This document shows, piece after piece, positions 52,770 through 61,123 of a stretch of DNA of 64,000 bases (position 1 is its first letter; every line of letters begins with the position of its first letter). The notes under the pieces are model-generated. The model saw only the letters and a program-made list of their open reading frames with translations, was not told the DNA's origin and did not search any database. Made by a program: the position numbers and the translations under genes. This DNA is from Myxococcus guangdongensis (GTDB lineage Bacteria; Myxococcota; Myxococcia; Myxococcales; Myxococcaceae), in NCBI RefSeq assembly GCF_024198255.1, contig NZ_JAJVKW010000023.1, positions 62,001-126,000 on the forward strand, given 5' to 3'.

Positions 52770-53216
52770 ATGGAGAAGCTGGCCGTCATCGCCGCCTCAC
52801 CGCTGTTCGAGATGCTCGCCCCCGAGGAGCTGTCCCGCCTCGCCGAGCTGGCGCGGACGTTCCACTACACGGCCGGCGAGGTCATCTTCGAGGAGGGAGA
52901 TTTGGGCGACAGCCTCTTCCTCCTCATCCGGGGCCAGGTGGAGGTCGCCCGCAGGGGCCAGGACGGGTCGCTGCATCCGCTCGCGCGGCTGTCTCCCCCC
53001 GAGTTCTTCGGGGAGATGGGCCTCATCGACAAGGACCACCGCTCCGCCACCGTGCGCGCGCACACGGACGCCCTCCTGCTCCAGCTCACCGCCCAGGATT
53101 TGCGCGTCTTCCGACAGACCCACCCCGACGGGTTCACCTTCGTCGTCGTCAACATCGCGCGAAGCCTGGCTGCCCGATTGCGGGATGCCAATGCCCGGCT
53201 CTCCGGTAACCACTGA
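52770..53216 (+). CDS. Cyclic nucleotide-binding domain protein
   Basis: 148 residues, ATG 52770. Single cNMP-binding barrel: V-I-F-E-E-G-D-L-G-D-S-L-F-L-L, phosphate cassette F-F-G-E-M-G-L-I-D-K-D-H-R-S-A (about 82-96). Ends with a single helix; no DNA-binding domain, so a sensor/adaptor like the paralogue at 4741. Thirty-three bases after the FHA/TonB gene. Confidence 0.85.
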   Translation: MEKLAVIAASPLFEMLAPEELSRLAELARTFHYTAGEVIFEEGDLGDSLFLLIRGQVEVARRGQDGSLHPLARLSPPEFFGEMGLIDKDHRSATVRAHTDALLLQLTAQDLRVFRQTHPDGFTFVVVNIARSLAARLRDANARLSGNH

Positions 53217-53236
53217 ATAACTGGGGGGTTGTTGGT

Positions 53237-53265
53237 TTGACACCCCCCTCCCCGCCTTCTACGCT
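53237..53265 (+). promoter_or_regulatory. Near-consensus promoter, predicted start at the next ATG
   Basis: TTGACA, 17 bases (C/T-rich), TACGCT. Initiation about 7-9 bases downstream falls on 53272-53274, i.e. on or just before the ATG at 53274, so the message could be leaderless. Confidence 0.55.
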
Positions 53266-53273
53266 TTGATCCA

Positions 53274-53864
53274 ATGGCAAGGGCCGGGAGAGCCGTGAGG
53301 CTTATGCGCACTGTCGGATGGGTCGCCGTCGTCGTCGCCACAGGAGTGGCCGCCGCGCAGGGGCCGGTGCCGTCTCCCCGAGCCCCCAGCGCTCCCCCCG
53401 CGCTCGAGAAGGCCAGCGAGGTGCCCGACACGCAGAAGCTGGAGCGCAGCTCCCAGGCGCTCGGCGTGATGCGAGACGTGCTCCGCCAGGTCATCGGCAA
53501 GGTGGAGGAAGCGCGTCGCACCAAGGACGTGGTGAAGCTCAACTGCGCCAACGAGAAGCTGACGCAAATCAAGGGACTGCTGCGCATCTCCGAGCAGGCC
53601 GACGTGTCGCTCCAGGAGTCGCTCACCCGGCGCGAGGTCTCCACCAGCGAGCATGAGTTCACCAAGGTGATGATCGCCCGGCAGAAGGTCGGCCAGCTGC
53701 GCTCGGAGGCCGAGGAGTGCATCGGCCAGCTCGCCTTCCGCACCGACGAGAACCTCTTCATCGAAGTCGAAGAGCCGGAGAACCTGCCAGGCGGTGATCC
53801 CACCCGCCCGCCGCCTCCGGACGTCGTGCTCGTCCGTCCGCCACCAGCCAGCCCCATCAATTAG
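53274..53864 (+). CDS. Periplasmic helical protein of the mglA locus
   Basis: 196 residues from ATG 53274; in-frame GTG 53295 and ATG 53304 are alternatives, with GGGAG at 53286 favouring one of these. Signal peptide (V-G-W-V-A-V-V-V-A-T-G-V-A-A-A-Q). The mature part is a helical bundle (L-G-V-M-R-D-V-L-R-Q-V-I-G-K-V-E-E-A-R-R) with a single pair of cysteines (L-N-C-A-N-E-K; E-E-C-I-G-Q), ending in a Pro-rich tail. No known function. It has its own promoter. Confidence 0.75.
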   Translation: MARAGRAVRLMRTVGWVAVVVATGVAAAQGPVPSPRAPSAPPALEKASEVPDTQKLERSSQALGVMRDVLRQVIGKVEEARRTKDVVKLNCANEKLTQIKGLLRISEQADVSLQESLTRREVSTSEHEFTKVMIARQKVGQLRSEAEECIGQLAFRTDENLFIEVEEPENLPGGDPTRPPPPDVVLVRPPPASPIN

Positions 53865-53979
53865 CCCCCGTGTGCCTTCTGGCTCATCGGACGAGTCCCA
53901 GTCCTTTGTCGAACAAATCTTCGGCCCCTGAAAACGCGCGTGCTATGACGCCCCGAGTCGCGGGAAGCCAATCCAAGTC

Positions 53980-55245
53980 ATGACGCTGCGAGGGACATTC
54001 TGGGGCACGGTCTGCGGGCTGGCGCTGACAGCGCACGCCGGCGCGGCCTCCGCCCAGGAAGCGATCTCCGCGCCCGCCACGGGCGGCAATGGCATCAAGG
54101 TGGGCAACGGCCGGCTGCACCCGTACTTCGAGCTGGAGACGCGGGTGGACAGCGGCGTGGGCTACTTCGGCCGCACCGAGGGAGAGAACTATCCCGGCGG
54201 CGTGTCGCCCGATTTGTCCGGTGAGGTCGCCCTGCGCTTCCGGCCGGGCTTCAAGCTGGACATCCCGTCGCAGAAGCTCGCGTTCAACCTGAACGCCAAC
54301 CTGGACTACGTGCTCTTCACCGGCCTGATGACGCCGGGCTCGAAGGCGGCCTCGCACATGGAGGGCGCGGCGGACCTGTCCGCGCGGCTCAACCCGGAGG
54401 CTCCGCTGTCGTTGGAGCTGTCGGACCAGTTCGTGCGCTCGGACCGCACGCGCACGGCGGCCATCGCGGCGGGCATCCTGAGCCTCTACAACGAGGCCCG
54501 CGTGAAGATGCCGTGGAAGCCGGGCGGCGGCGCGGTGGAGGTGACGCCCAACGTCGCCTACGCGGTGGAGTTCTTCGAGCCTTTGGCCGCGCAGGCCCCG
54601 GTGGACTGCGGCGACGGCGTCTGCGACCCGGTGCGCGCGGACCGCTTCGACTACGGCAACCTGCACCTGGGGCTGGAGAGCCGCTGGCGCTTCCTGCCGA
54701 AGACGGCCTTCGTGCTCGACACGGGCGTGGACGTGCGCCGCTACTTCAACGACGGCGGACCGGACGCCCAGGTGCTGCGCGCGATGGTGGGCGTGGCGGG
54801 CCTGGTGTCCCCCAAGGTCGCGGTGACGGCGAAGGCGGGCTGGGGGCAGACCTTCGGTGACGTGAGCGGCGGGACGGTGATTGCCCAGCTCGAGGGCACG
54901 TACCTGTACAGCCAGACGCTGACCTTCAAGGGGGGCTACCTGCGCCTCCTGGAGCCCGTGGCGGCGTACGGCACGTTCCGGGATGACCGGGGCTACGCCG
55001 AGGCGCGGGCGCTGTGGGGCGGCAAGCTCACGGTGCGCGTGGCGGGCATGGTGGACTTCCTGAGCTTCGCCGGCAGCCGTGGCGACACGGTGGTGACGGT
55101 GGACGCGGGGCCCGAGTACCAGTTCCGTCCGTGGCTCACGGGCGCCTTCGGATACACGCTGAGCAAGCGCTCATCCAACGTGGATGGCGGCGGTCTGAAC
55201 TACACGCGGCACGAGGGGTATGCTCGCCTCGCCGTGACGTACTGA
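53980..55245 (+). CDS. wzpB: Outer-membrane beta-barrel protein of polysaccharide export (WzpB-like)
   Basis: 421 residues, ATG 53980. Signal peptide (G-L-A-L-T-A-H-A-G-A-A-S-A-Q) then strands alternating with aromatic ends across the full length (LHPYFELETRVDSGVGYFG; final strand Y-A-R-L-A-V-T-Y ends in Tyr, the classical barrel C-terminus). It directly precedes a short OPX lipoprotein gene. In M. xanthus, short OPX proteins rely on a dedicated barrel (WzpX, WzpS, WzpB) to cross the outer membrane; order and location match the biosurfactant-polysaccharide pair. The symbol rests on this context. Confidence 0.78.
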   Translation: MTLRGTFWGTVCGLALTAHAGAASAQEAISAPATGGNGIKVGNGRLHPYFELETRVDSGVGYFGRTEGENYPGGVSPDLSGEVALRFRPGFKLDIPSQKLAFNLNANLDYVLFTGLMTPGSKAASHMEGAADLSARLNPEAPLSLELSDQFVRSDRTRTAAIAAGILSLYNEARVKMPWKPGGGAVEVTPNVAYAVEFFEPLAAQAPVDCGDGVCDPVRADRFDYGNLHLGLESRWRFLPKTAFVLDTGVDVRRYFNDGGPDAQVLRAMVGVAGLVSPKVAVTAKAGWGQTFGDVSGGTVIAQLEGTYLYSQTLTFKGGYLRLLEPVAAYGTFRDDRGYAEARALWGGKLTVRVAGMVDFLSFAGSRGDTVVTVDAGPEYQFRPWLTGAFGYTLSKRSSNVDGGGLNYTRHEGYARLAVTY

Positions 55246-55291
55246 GGGCCCGAGGTATCGGGGCCGCTCCCCTACCTGGCTTCCTTCCCGG

Positions 55292-55906
55292 ATGAGAACG
55301 CTCCGCCTGTCCTTCGTCGTGCTCCTGTCGGGCGTGCTGTCCGCGTGCTTCGGCTCCGCGCAGCGCCCTCCTCCGCCCATGCCCACGCCCGCCGCGGAAG
55401 CAGGTGAGGCCCGCGCTGGAGGCGGCACGCTGGGGCCCGGCGATGTGGTGGAGGTGCGCGTGTTCCAGGAGCCTGAGCACTCGGGCACCTGGCGCCTGTC
55501 CCCCGAGGGCACCATCGACTATCCGCTGTGCGGCAAGGTGCCGCTGCGAGGGAAGACGCCCAGCACCGCGGCGGACGCGCTGCGTGAGTGCCTGGCGCGC
55601 TACGTGCGCAGGCCGCAGGTGTCGGTGCTGATTCGCGAGTACAACTCGCAGAAGGTGTTCGTCTTCGGCGAGGTGCAGAAGCCCGGCACCTTCACGGTGG
55701 ATGGTGAGATGTCCATCGTCCAGGCAATCACGCTCGCGGGCGGCTTCACCAAGCTGGCGGCGAAGAACAACACGCTGGTGACGCGCGTGGTGGACGGACA
55801 GGAGCGCAAGATTCGCGTGCCCGTCGAGGACATCGGCGTGGGGCGGGAGAAGAACTTCATGCTCCAGCCCGGCGACATCGTCTTCGTTCCGGAGAGCTTC
55901 TTCTAG
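55292..55906 (+). CDS. wzaB: Short OPX polysaccharide-export lipoprotein (WzaB-like)
   Basis: 204 residues, ATG 55292. Lipobox V-L-S-A-C (about residue 19). Poly-export (PES) domain G-P-G-D-V-V-E-V-R-V-F-Q-E-P (about 52-65) followed by one SLBB-like domain (V-F-V-F-G-E-V-Q-K-P-G-T-F) and L-Q-P-G-D-I-V-F-V-P-E at the end. It lacks the C-terminal amphipathic helix that lets Wza form its own outer-membrane pore, which is why the adjacent barrel protein is needed. Forty-six bases after wzpB. Confidence 0.85.
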   Translation: MRTLRLSFVVLLSGVLSACFGSAQRPPPPMPTPAAEAGEARAGGGTLGPGDVVEVRVFQEPEHSGTWRLSPEGTIDYPLCGKVPLRGKTPSTAADALRECLARYVRRPQVSVLIREYNSQKVFVFGEVQKPGTFTVDGEMSIVQAITLAGGFTKLAAKNNTLVTRVVDGQERKIRVPVEDIGVGREKNFMLQPGDIVFVPESFF

Positions 55907-56020
55907 GCGGCCCCCCATCGCGGGCCTGTGCGGACTCGCCTCGGCGTTCCCACGGACCTGCGCAGGTCGCTTCGCACCCGTCTCGTCGCGGTGTGCTCGC
56001 ACGGTGCAGACTGCGGGTGC

Positions 56021-56866
56021 ATGCGCCACCTGGTGCTCATCGGCTCCGAGTCGTTTCCCTTCGTGCGCGACGTGCTGCGCGCACAGGCCTCACGCGCGGA
56101 CGTGCGCGTCGTCGAAGTCGCTCTCGAGGAATGGGGCGGAGCCGTCACTCCGTGGCTGGAGGTGGTGGGCGGGCGCTTCCGAGCGGGGCTCGTCGGGCCG
56201 TGGGGTGAGCTGGAGTTGGGGCCCGAGGATGTCCTCTGGTGTCTGTCGGAGGGCGCGCTTCCTCCAGCGGAGAGCGACTATCTGCGCTCCGAGCACGAGG
56301 CCCTGCGCGAAGGCTTTCACACGTGCTGTCCCGCGCGCGTCATCAACCGACGCGGCCTGCTCTCGCCGCTGTGGACGACGGCGATGTGGCGGGTGCTCGC
56401 GCAGAAGCTGCCGATGCCCGAGGCCACGAGTGTCCTCTCTCCACCCCACTTCCACCTGGGCACACCGCCCGAGGATGGACAGCGGTGGACGCGCTGGCCC
56501 GAGGAAGTGGGGACGCGGCAGGGAGAAGTGTGGTGGACGGTGCCCGAGCCCGGTCCGCTGAGACAGGCCCTGGTGATGGGCTCGCACGTCACGCTCTGGC
56601 CACTGGAGTTCGAGGAGTCACCGCCCACGCTCCCTCCCGCGCTCGAAGCGGACCTCACACGTCTGGCGACGGACTGCGGCGCCGAGGTGCTCGAGGTCCT
56701 CCTGGTGACGTCGGGCACGCAGGATGCTCCACGTTGGACAGCCCTCCAACTGGGCACGTCGCCCGAGAGCCTGGAGCGACTGCTGGCGCAGGAGGACGCG
56801 GTGGCCCTGGCGCAGGTGGAGCGCTTCCTCACCGAGCGACTCACGAGCACGGAGGTCGCGCGATGA
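56021..56866 (+). CDS. Degenerate ATP-grasp-like protein
   Basis: 281 residues from ATG 56021 (the frame opens at 55928, but M-R-H-L-V-L-I-G begins the fold). It can be aligned by eye along its whole length with the next gene: V-I-N-R-R-G at the position of V-A-N-R-A-T, then P-L-R-Q-A-L-V-M-G-S-H-V-T-L-W for N-V-R-A-H-V-I-G-A-R-H-V-L-A, and W-T-A-L-Q-L-G-T for W-V-C-L-E-V-N-T. The metal-binding Glu and Asn are thus Gln and Gly, so catalytic ATP use is probably lost. Its stop overlaps the intact ATP-grasp gene (ATGA), which suggests a hetero-complex. Confidence 0.7.
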   Translation: MRHLVLIGSESFPFVRDVLRAQASRADVRVVEVALEEWGGAVTPWLEVVGGRFRAGLVGPWGELELGPEDVLWCLSEGALPPAESDYLRSEHEALREGFHTCCPARVINRRGLLSPLWTTAMWRVLAQKLPMPEATSVLSPPHFHLGTPPEDGQRWTRWPEEVGTRQGEVWWTVPEPGPLRQALVMGSHVTLWPLEFEESPPTLPPALEADLTRLATDCGAEVLEVLLVTSGTQDAPRWTALQLGTSPESLERLLAQEDAVALAQVERFLTERLTSTEVAR

Positions 56867-57810
56867 TTCTCGTCATGGGGCCCGTGGATGAGCTGCTCAC
56901 GGCGTTCTTCTTGAAGCACCTCACCGACACCGGCCGCGAGTACCTCTTCGTGGACGAGCGCCACCTGGGCGTCGACGTGCGCATCGAGTTGGAGCTGCCG
57001 CAAGGACCTCCGGGCCTGGGCCGGCTGCGCGGCGCGGTGTGCTTCCCCACGTGGCGTGTCGGGCTGGAGCGCATCTCCGGCATCTACTCGCGGCTGGGGA
57101 CGGGCAACCTCGAGCAGGCCCCCACGCCGCAGGTCCGCGCCGAGCAGGCCCACGCCGCGGCGCTCCTGGACCTGTTCCCCGGGCCCGTGGCCAACCGCGC
57201 CACCGCGATGCTCTCCAATGGCAGCAAGCCGTGTCAGTACGCCGCCATCCTCGCCTCGGGTCTGCGCGTCCCGGACACCCTCGCCGGAGGCACCTGGGAG
57301 CGCTGGGAGCACTTCGCGCGAGGACTGGACGGAGACCCCGTCATCAAGTCCGTCAGCGATGAGCGCTCCCTGGTGAAGCAGGTGTCCTGGGAGGCCACGC
57401 GCGCCTCGGCCCGGCCCGGAAAGCCGCTGGCGCCGCACCAGTTTCAGCAGCGCATCCCCGGCAACAACGTCCGCGCCCACGTCATCGGCGCGCGCCACGT
57501 GCTGGCCTGCCGCGCGGTGACGCAGGCCCTGGACTACCGCCACCCCGACATGACGGGCCACGCGGTGAGCCTGGACGCGGTGGAGCTGCCCGAGCCCGTC
57601 ACCCAGGCCTGCCGCAACCTCTCCCGCGCGCTCGGCCTGGACCTGGCCGGCATCGACCTCATCGAGCCTCCGGGTGGCTCCTCGCGGCCCGAGGACTGGG
57701 TCTGCCTGGAGGTGAATACCTGCCCGGGCTTCATGTGGTTCGAGCAGAACACCGGCCTGCCCATCTCCCGGCAACTTGCGGATTTCCTCTACGCCCCGTT
57801 AAACTTATGA
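56863..57810 (+). CDS. ATP-grasp ligase, RimK/MvdD-like
   Basis: 315 residues, ATG 56863 overlapping the preceding stop. ATP-grasp fold: N-terminal Rossmann-like part, S-K-P-C-Q-Y-A-A-I-L (hinge helix), D-P-V-I-K-S-V-S (ATP-binding Lys), F-Q-Q-R-I-P-G-N-N-V-R-A-H-V-I-G, and the metal site A-G-I-D-L-I ... C-L-E-V-N-T. The pattern and the end (G-L-P-I-S-R-Q-L-A-D-F-L) are closest to the peptide-ligase branch that includes the graspetide ligases and RimK. Substrate unknown; a small protein gene follows 54 bases later. Confidence 0.82.
   Translation: MILVMGPVDELLTAFFLKHLTDTGREYLFVDERHLGVDVRIELELPQGPPGLGRLRGAVCFPTWRVGLERISGIYSRLGTGNLEQAPTPQVRAEQAHAAALLDLFPGPVANRATAMLSNGSKPCQYAAILASGLRVPDTLAGGTWERWEHFARGLDGDPVIKSVSDERSLVKQVSWEATRASARPGKPLAPHQFQQRIPGNNVRAHVIGARHVLACRAVTQALDYRHPDMTGHAVSLDAVELPEPVTQACRNLSRALGLDLAGIDLIEPPGGSSRPEDWVCLEVNTCPGFMWFEQNTGLPISRQLADFLYAPLNL
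57776..57805 (+). promoter_or_regulatory. Candidate promoter of the small Lys/Ala-rich gene
   Basis: TTGCGG, 18 bases, TAAACT, within the end of the ATP-grasp gene. The A/T-rich stretch to 57822 is unusual for this genome. A CCTGGGT/ACCCAGG hairpin (57823-57844) lies between it and the ATG and would be in the leader RNA. Confidence 0.35.
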
Positions 57811-57864
57811 CGCTGTAATTTTCCTGGGTCATGGGAAACCCAGGAAGCAACGAGGGGGCATCAC

Positions 57865-58254
57865 ATGTCGAAGCAGTCGACCGAGGCGGGGCTGATTTCG
57901 TCGAGCGATCTACCGAAGCTGGCCGACGCGGGCCATGTCGCGGCGCCCACGGTGGGCCACAGCGCGGAGGAGCTGCGCCAGGCGGTGCAGGCATCGCTCG
58001 CGGAGCAGTGGTCGCTGATGGGCGTGGTGGATTCGGCGAAGAAGGCGTCGGATTTGGGCAAGAAGGCGGCGGACGCGCTCACCGACAAGGGCAAGGACAT
58101 CGAGGACAAGGCCACGCAGGCGGAGAAGGCCGCCCGCGATGAGGCCCACCGCAAGATGAACAACGACAAGTCGAAGAAGCACGGCAAGGAAGTGGGGGCG
58201 CAGGGGGCCACCACGAACGCCTTCGCGCGGGCGCTGTCCGAGCTGCGCGGCTGA
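57865..58254 (+). CDS. Small Lys/Ala-rich helical protein
   Basis: 129 residues, ATG 57865 after GAGGGGG. No signal peptide. The N-terminal 55 residues are ordinary; residues 55-110 are a strongly charged amphipathic stretch (S-A-K-K-A-S-D-L-G-K-K-A-A-D-A-L, D-K-A-T-Q-A-E-K-A-A) like LEA or stress proteins. It could be a stress protein, or a substrate of the ATP-grasp proteins upstream. It converges with the inositol-monophosphatase-family gene, three bases between stops. Confidence 0.7.
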   Translation: MSKQSTEAGLISSSDLPKLADAGHVAAPTVGHSAEELRQAVQASLAEQWSLMGVVDSAKKASDLGKKAADALTDKGKDIEDKATQAEKAARDEAHRKMNNDKSKKHGKEVGAQGATTNAFARALSELRG

Positions 58255-58257
58255 GCC

Positions 58258-59076
58258 TCAGGGGCGGGGCGTCCAGCCCAGCTCGTCGATGAAGTGCCTG
58301 GCCTCGGACAGCAGCTCCGGGGCCAGGGCGGGCGCGGAGGCGATGACGTCTCCGCGCATCACGCTGAAGGGAGCGCCCGTGACGTGGCGGATGACGCCTC
58401 CGGCCTCCTCCACCAGCAGAGAGCCCGCGGCGATGTCCCAGGGCTTGAGCCCGAACTCGAAGAATCCGTCGAAGCGGCCCGCGGCCACGTACGCCAGGTC
58501 CATCGCGGCGCTGCCCGTGCGGCGCATGCCCTGGGCGCGCAGCACGAAGCGGGTGAAGAGGCCCACGGGGCCCTCGGGGTTCTCGCGCACGTCGTAGGGG
58601 AAGCCCGTGCACAACAGCGCCCGGTCCAACCGGTCCACGGAGCTGGCGCGCAGGGGACGTCCGTTGAGCGTGGCGCCCTGCCCTCTCGCGGCGGAGAAGA
58701 GCTCGTCAAGCATCGGGGCGTACACGGCGCCGGCCACGACGCCGTCCTTCGACTCCACCGCGACGCTGGCGCAGAAGTGCGGTACGCCGTGGGCGTAATT
58801 GGTGGTGCCGTCGAGCGGGTCCACGAGCCACCGCAGGCCGTCCGAGCCCGCCGTGGCGCCGCTCTCCTCCGCGAGGATGGCGTGCGTGGGGTAGCGCAGG
58901 CGGATGAACGCAAGCAGCGCTTCCTCGGAAGCGCGGTCCGCGTCCGTCACCAGGTCGATGCCGCCCTTGAACTCGATGACGCGCTCGCGGGAGAAGCGGT
59001 CGGCGAGGATTCGGCCGGCCATGCGCGCTGCGATCTCCGCGATGCGGCGCAGCTCGGCGGGGCTCTCGTCAGACAT
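58258..59076 (-). CDS. Inositol monophosphatase family protein
   Basis: 272 residues, ATG 59076. Mg2+/Li+-dependent phosphatase of sugar- or inositol-phosphates. Motifs: E-E-S (Glu, metal 1), W-L-V-D-P-L-D-G-T-T-N-Y (about 84-95) and L-K-P-W-D-I-A-A-G (about 212-220). All metal ligands present. SuhB/ImpA-type; substrate not determined. Fifteen bases after the TlpA-like lipoprotein on the same strand. Confidence 0.92.
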   Translation of the reverse strand: MSDESPAELRRIAEIAARMAGRILADRFSRERVIEFKGGIDLVTDADRASEEALLAFIRLRYPTHAILAEESGATAGSDGLRWLVDPLDGTTNYAHGVPHFCASVAVESKDGVVAGAVYAPMLDELFSAARGQGATLNGRPLRASSVDRLDRALLCTGFPYDVRENPEGPVGLFTRFVLRAQGMRRTGSAAMDLAYVAAGRFDGFFEFGLKPWDIAAGSLLVEEAGGVIRHVTGAPFSVMRGDVIASAPALAPELLSEARHFIDELGWTPRP

Positions 59077-59091
59077 GGGGATTCCTGAGGC

Positions 59092-59649
59092 TCACGGCGC
59101 GGGCTCTGCGAGCAGCGCCTCGAGCTCCGACTGGTACTTGGTGAGGAACTCCTCGTTGAAGCCCTCGTGGACGTGACGGACGACGCCGCGCCGGTCGATG
59201 AAGTACGTCGTGGGCATGCCGCGAACCTTGAGGGTGCGCTCGGCCACCTGGGCGTTCTCGTCGAGGAGGATGGGCAGACCCACCTTCACTTCCTTCAGGA
59301 ACGCGGGGATGGCGCGCGAGTCCTCGTCGATGTTGAGCGCGTAGACCTTGAGGCCCTTGCTCGCGTACTCGCGCTGGAGGTTCTCGTAGAAGGGCAGCGC
59401 GTCCTTGCAGGGCTCGCACCACGTGGCCCACACGTCGAGCAGCACCACGCTGCCCTTGTCGCTGGCCAGGTCATACGGCTCGCCGCCCGGGTAGCGCTTC
59501 ACCTTGAAGACGAGCGGCGCGTCGCCGTCCTCCGCGCCCTTCGCGTCGACGCCCGAGGGCGCCGGCTGCGTGAGGGGCGGCATCGACGGAGCACGGGCAC
59601 AGCCGGCGAGCGACAGGGCACCGAGGACCATGGGCAGGCACAGGCGCAT
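59092..59649 (-). CDS. TlpA/ResA-like thioredoxin-fold lipoprotein
   Basis: 185 residues, ATG 59649. Lipobox L-S-L-A-G-C (residues 12-17). Thioredoxin fold with active site W-A-T-W-C-E-P-C-K (about 73-81) and cis-Pro in G-M-P-T-T-Y-F-I-D. Membrane-anchored extracytoplasmic thiol-disulfide reductase, often serving cytochrome c maturation. Its start lies one base after the mpl stop, so it belongs to that operon. Confidence 0.92.
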   Translation of the reverse strand: MRLCLPMVLGALSLAGCARAPSMPPLTQPAPSGVDAKGAEDGDAPLVFKVKRYPGGEPYDLASDKGSVVLLDVWATWCEPCKDALPFYENLQREYASKGLKVYALNIDEDSRAIPAFLKEVKVGLPILLDENAQVAERTLKVRGMPTTYFIDRRGVVRHVHEGFNEEFLTKYQSELEALLAEPAP

Positions 59650-59650
59650 G

Positions 59651-61123
59651 TCAGGTCCCCTCCCCGAAGCGGACCTTCAACGTCGCGAGCAGCTTCTCGA
59701 TGAAGCCGCCGAAGGCGCCGTTGCTCATGACCAGGAGGATGTCCCCGGGCTGTGACTCGCGGGCGACCAGGTCGACCATGGCCTGCACATCGGTGGAGCC
59801 CTCGGCGGCGAGTCCCTGCGCCTGGAGGTCGGCGACGAGCTTGCGCACGTCGAGTTCCTCGCCCACGGGCACCTTGTCGTGGCGCTCGGGCACCTTGAGG
59901 CTGGCGCGGGCCGCGCCGGTGAAGGCGTGGGCGTAGTCCTCCTGGTGGATGTTGCGGCGGCTGGTGTTGGAGCGGGGCTCGAAGATGGCCCACAGCCGGC
60001 GCGTGGGGTAGCGGTGGTGGATGGCGGCGATGGTCTCTCGCACGGCCGTCGGGTGGTGCGCGAAGTCGTCCACCACCAGGACTCCACCGGGCTCGCCGCG
60101 AGGCTCCTGTCGACGCTTCACGCCGCGGAACGTGGCCAGGCCGCTGGCGATTTCGTCGAAGGACAGCCCCAGCCCGCGCGCGGCGGCGATGACGCTGAGC
60201 GCGTTCTCCACGTTGTGCAGTCCGCCCATGGGCAGCGTCACGGTGCCGAGCACGGTGCCGCGCTCGACGACGTCGAAGCGCGCACCTTCGGGGCCGAAGG
60301 TGACGCCCTTGGGGACGTAGTCCGCGTCCGCGCCCTCCTTGGCGATGTACGTGACGACGCGGCCCTTGCAGCCCTCGCGCGAGAGCTTCACGGCGTTGGG
60401 GTACGCGGCACAGACGACGAGCTGTCCGTCCTCGGGGATGAGGCGCACGAACTTCTCGAACGTGGCCTCGTAGTGGGGCAAGTCCCTGAAGATGTCCGCG
60501 TGGTCGAACTCCACGCTGGTGAGGATGGCGGTGCGTGGGCGGTAGTGGAGGAACTTGGAGCCCTTGTCCCAGTAGGCGGTGTCGTACTCGTCGCCCTCGA
60601 CGACGAAGTGCGCGCCCTTGCCCACCCGGTAGTTGCCCGCGTAGTTCTGGGTGACGCCGCCGACGAGGAAGGACGGATCCTTCCCCGCCTCGACGAGCAC
60701 GTGGGCCATGAGGGACGACGTCGTGGTCTTGCCGTGGGTGCCGGCGACGACGATGGAGTGCGAGCGCTCGAGGAAGAGCGAGCCCAGGGCGGCGGGGAAG
60801 CTCATCTGCTTGAGGCCGCGCTCGCGCACGGCGGTGGCCTCGGGATTCACGCGGCGGATGACGTTGCCGATGATGACGAGGTCGGGGTTCGCCGTGTCCA
60901 GGTTCTCGGGACGGTAGGGCGAAGCGGCGGGGATGCCCCACGCCTTGAGCATGTCGCTCATGGGTGGGTAGACATTCTCGTCGCTGCCGGTGACTTCGTA
61001 GCCGGCGGCCTTGAGCATGCCGGCGAAGGAGCCCATGCCGGTGCCCGCCACGCCCACCAGGTGGACGCGGCGCACACTGCCGGGTTCGAGGGTGTCGAGG
61101 ACGTTACCGTTGTCGTCAGCCAT
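59651..61123 (-). CDS. mpl: UDP-MurNAc:L-alanyl-gamma-D-glutamyl-meso-DAP ligase
   Basis: 490 residues, ATG 61123; the upstream extension to 61447 overlaps the serine-hydrolase gene and is rejected. Mpl attaches recovered murein tripeptide to UDP-MurNAc in the cytoplasm, allowing reuse of cell-wall peptides. Mur-ligase signatures: H-L-V-G-V-A-G-T-G-M-G (N-terminal), A-G-T-H-G-K-T-T-T-S (ATP loop, about 110-119), N-Y-R-V-G and E-G-D-E-Y-D-T-A-Y-W-D, H-H-P-T-A. The E-G-D-E-Y-D phrase is typical of Mpl rather than MurC. Eight bases overlap the serine-hydrolase stop. Confidence 0.92.
   Translation of the reverse strand: MADDNGNVLDTLEPGSVRRVHLVGVAGTGMGSFAGMLKAAGYEVTGSDENVYPPMSDMLKAWGIPAASPYRPENLDTANPDLVIIGNVIRRVNPEATAVRERGLKQMSFPAALGSLFLERSHSIVVAGTHGKTTTSSLMAHVLVEAGKDPSFLVGGVTQNYAGNYRVGKGAHFVVEGDEYDTAYWDKGSKFLHYRPRTAILTSVEFDHADIFRDLPHYEATFEKFVRLIPEDGQLVVCAAYPNAVKLSREGCKGRVVTYIAKEGADADYVPKGVTFGPEGARFDVVERGTVLGTVTLPMGGLHNVENALSVIAAARGLGLSFDEIASGLATFRGVKRRQEPRGEPGGVLVVDDFAHHPTAVRETIAAIHHRYPTRRLWAIFEPRSNTSRRNIHQEDYAHAFTGAARASLKVPERHDKVPVGEELDVRKLVADLQAQGLAAEGSTDVQAMVDLVARESQPGDILLVMSNGAFGGFIEKLLATLKVRFGEGT

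Noticed and set aside
56863..57810. Classical glutathione or D-Ala-D-Ala ligase
   Set aside because: Motif layout fits the RimK/MvdD branch, and the paired degenerate gene is not a feature of those ligases.
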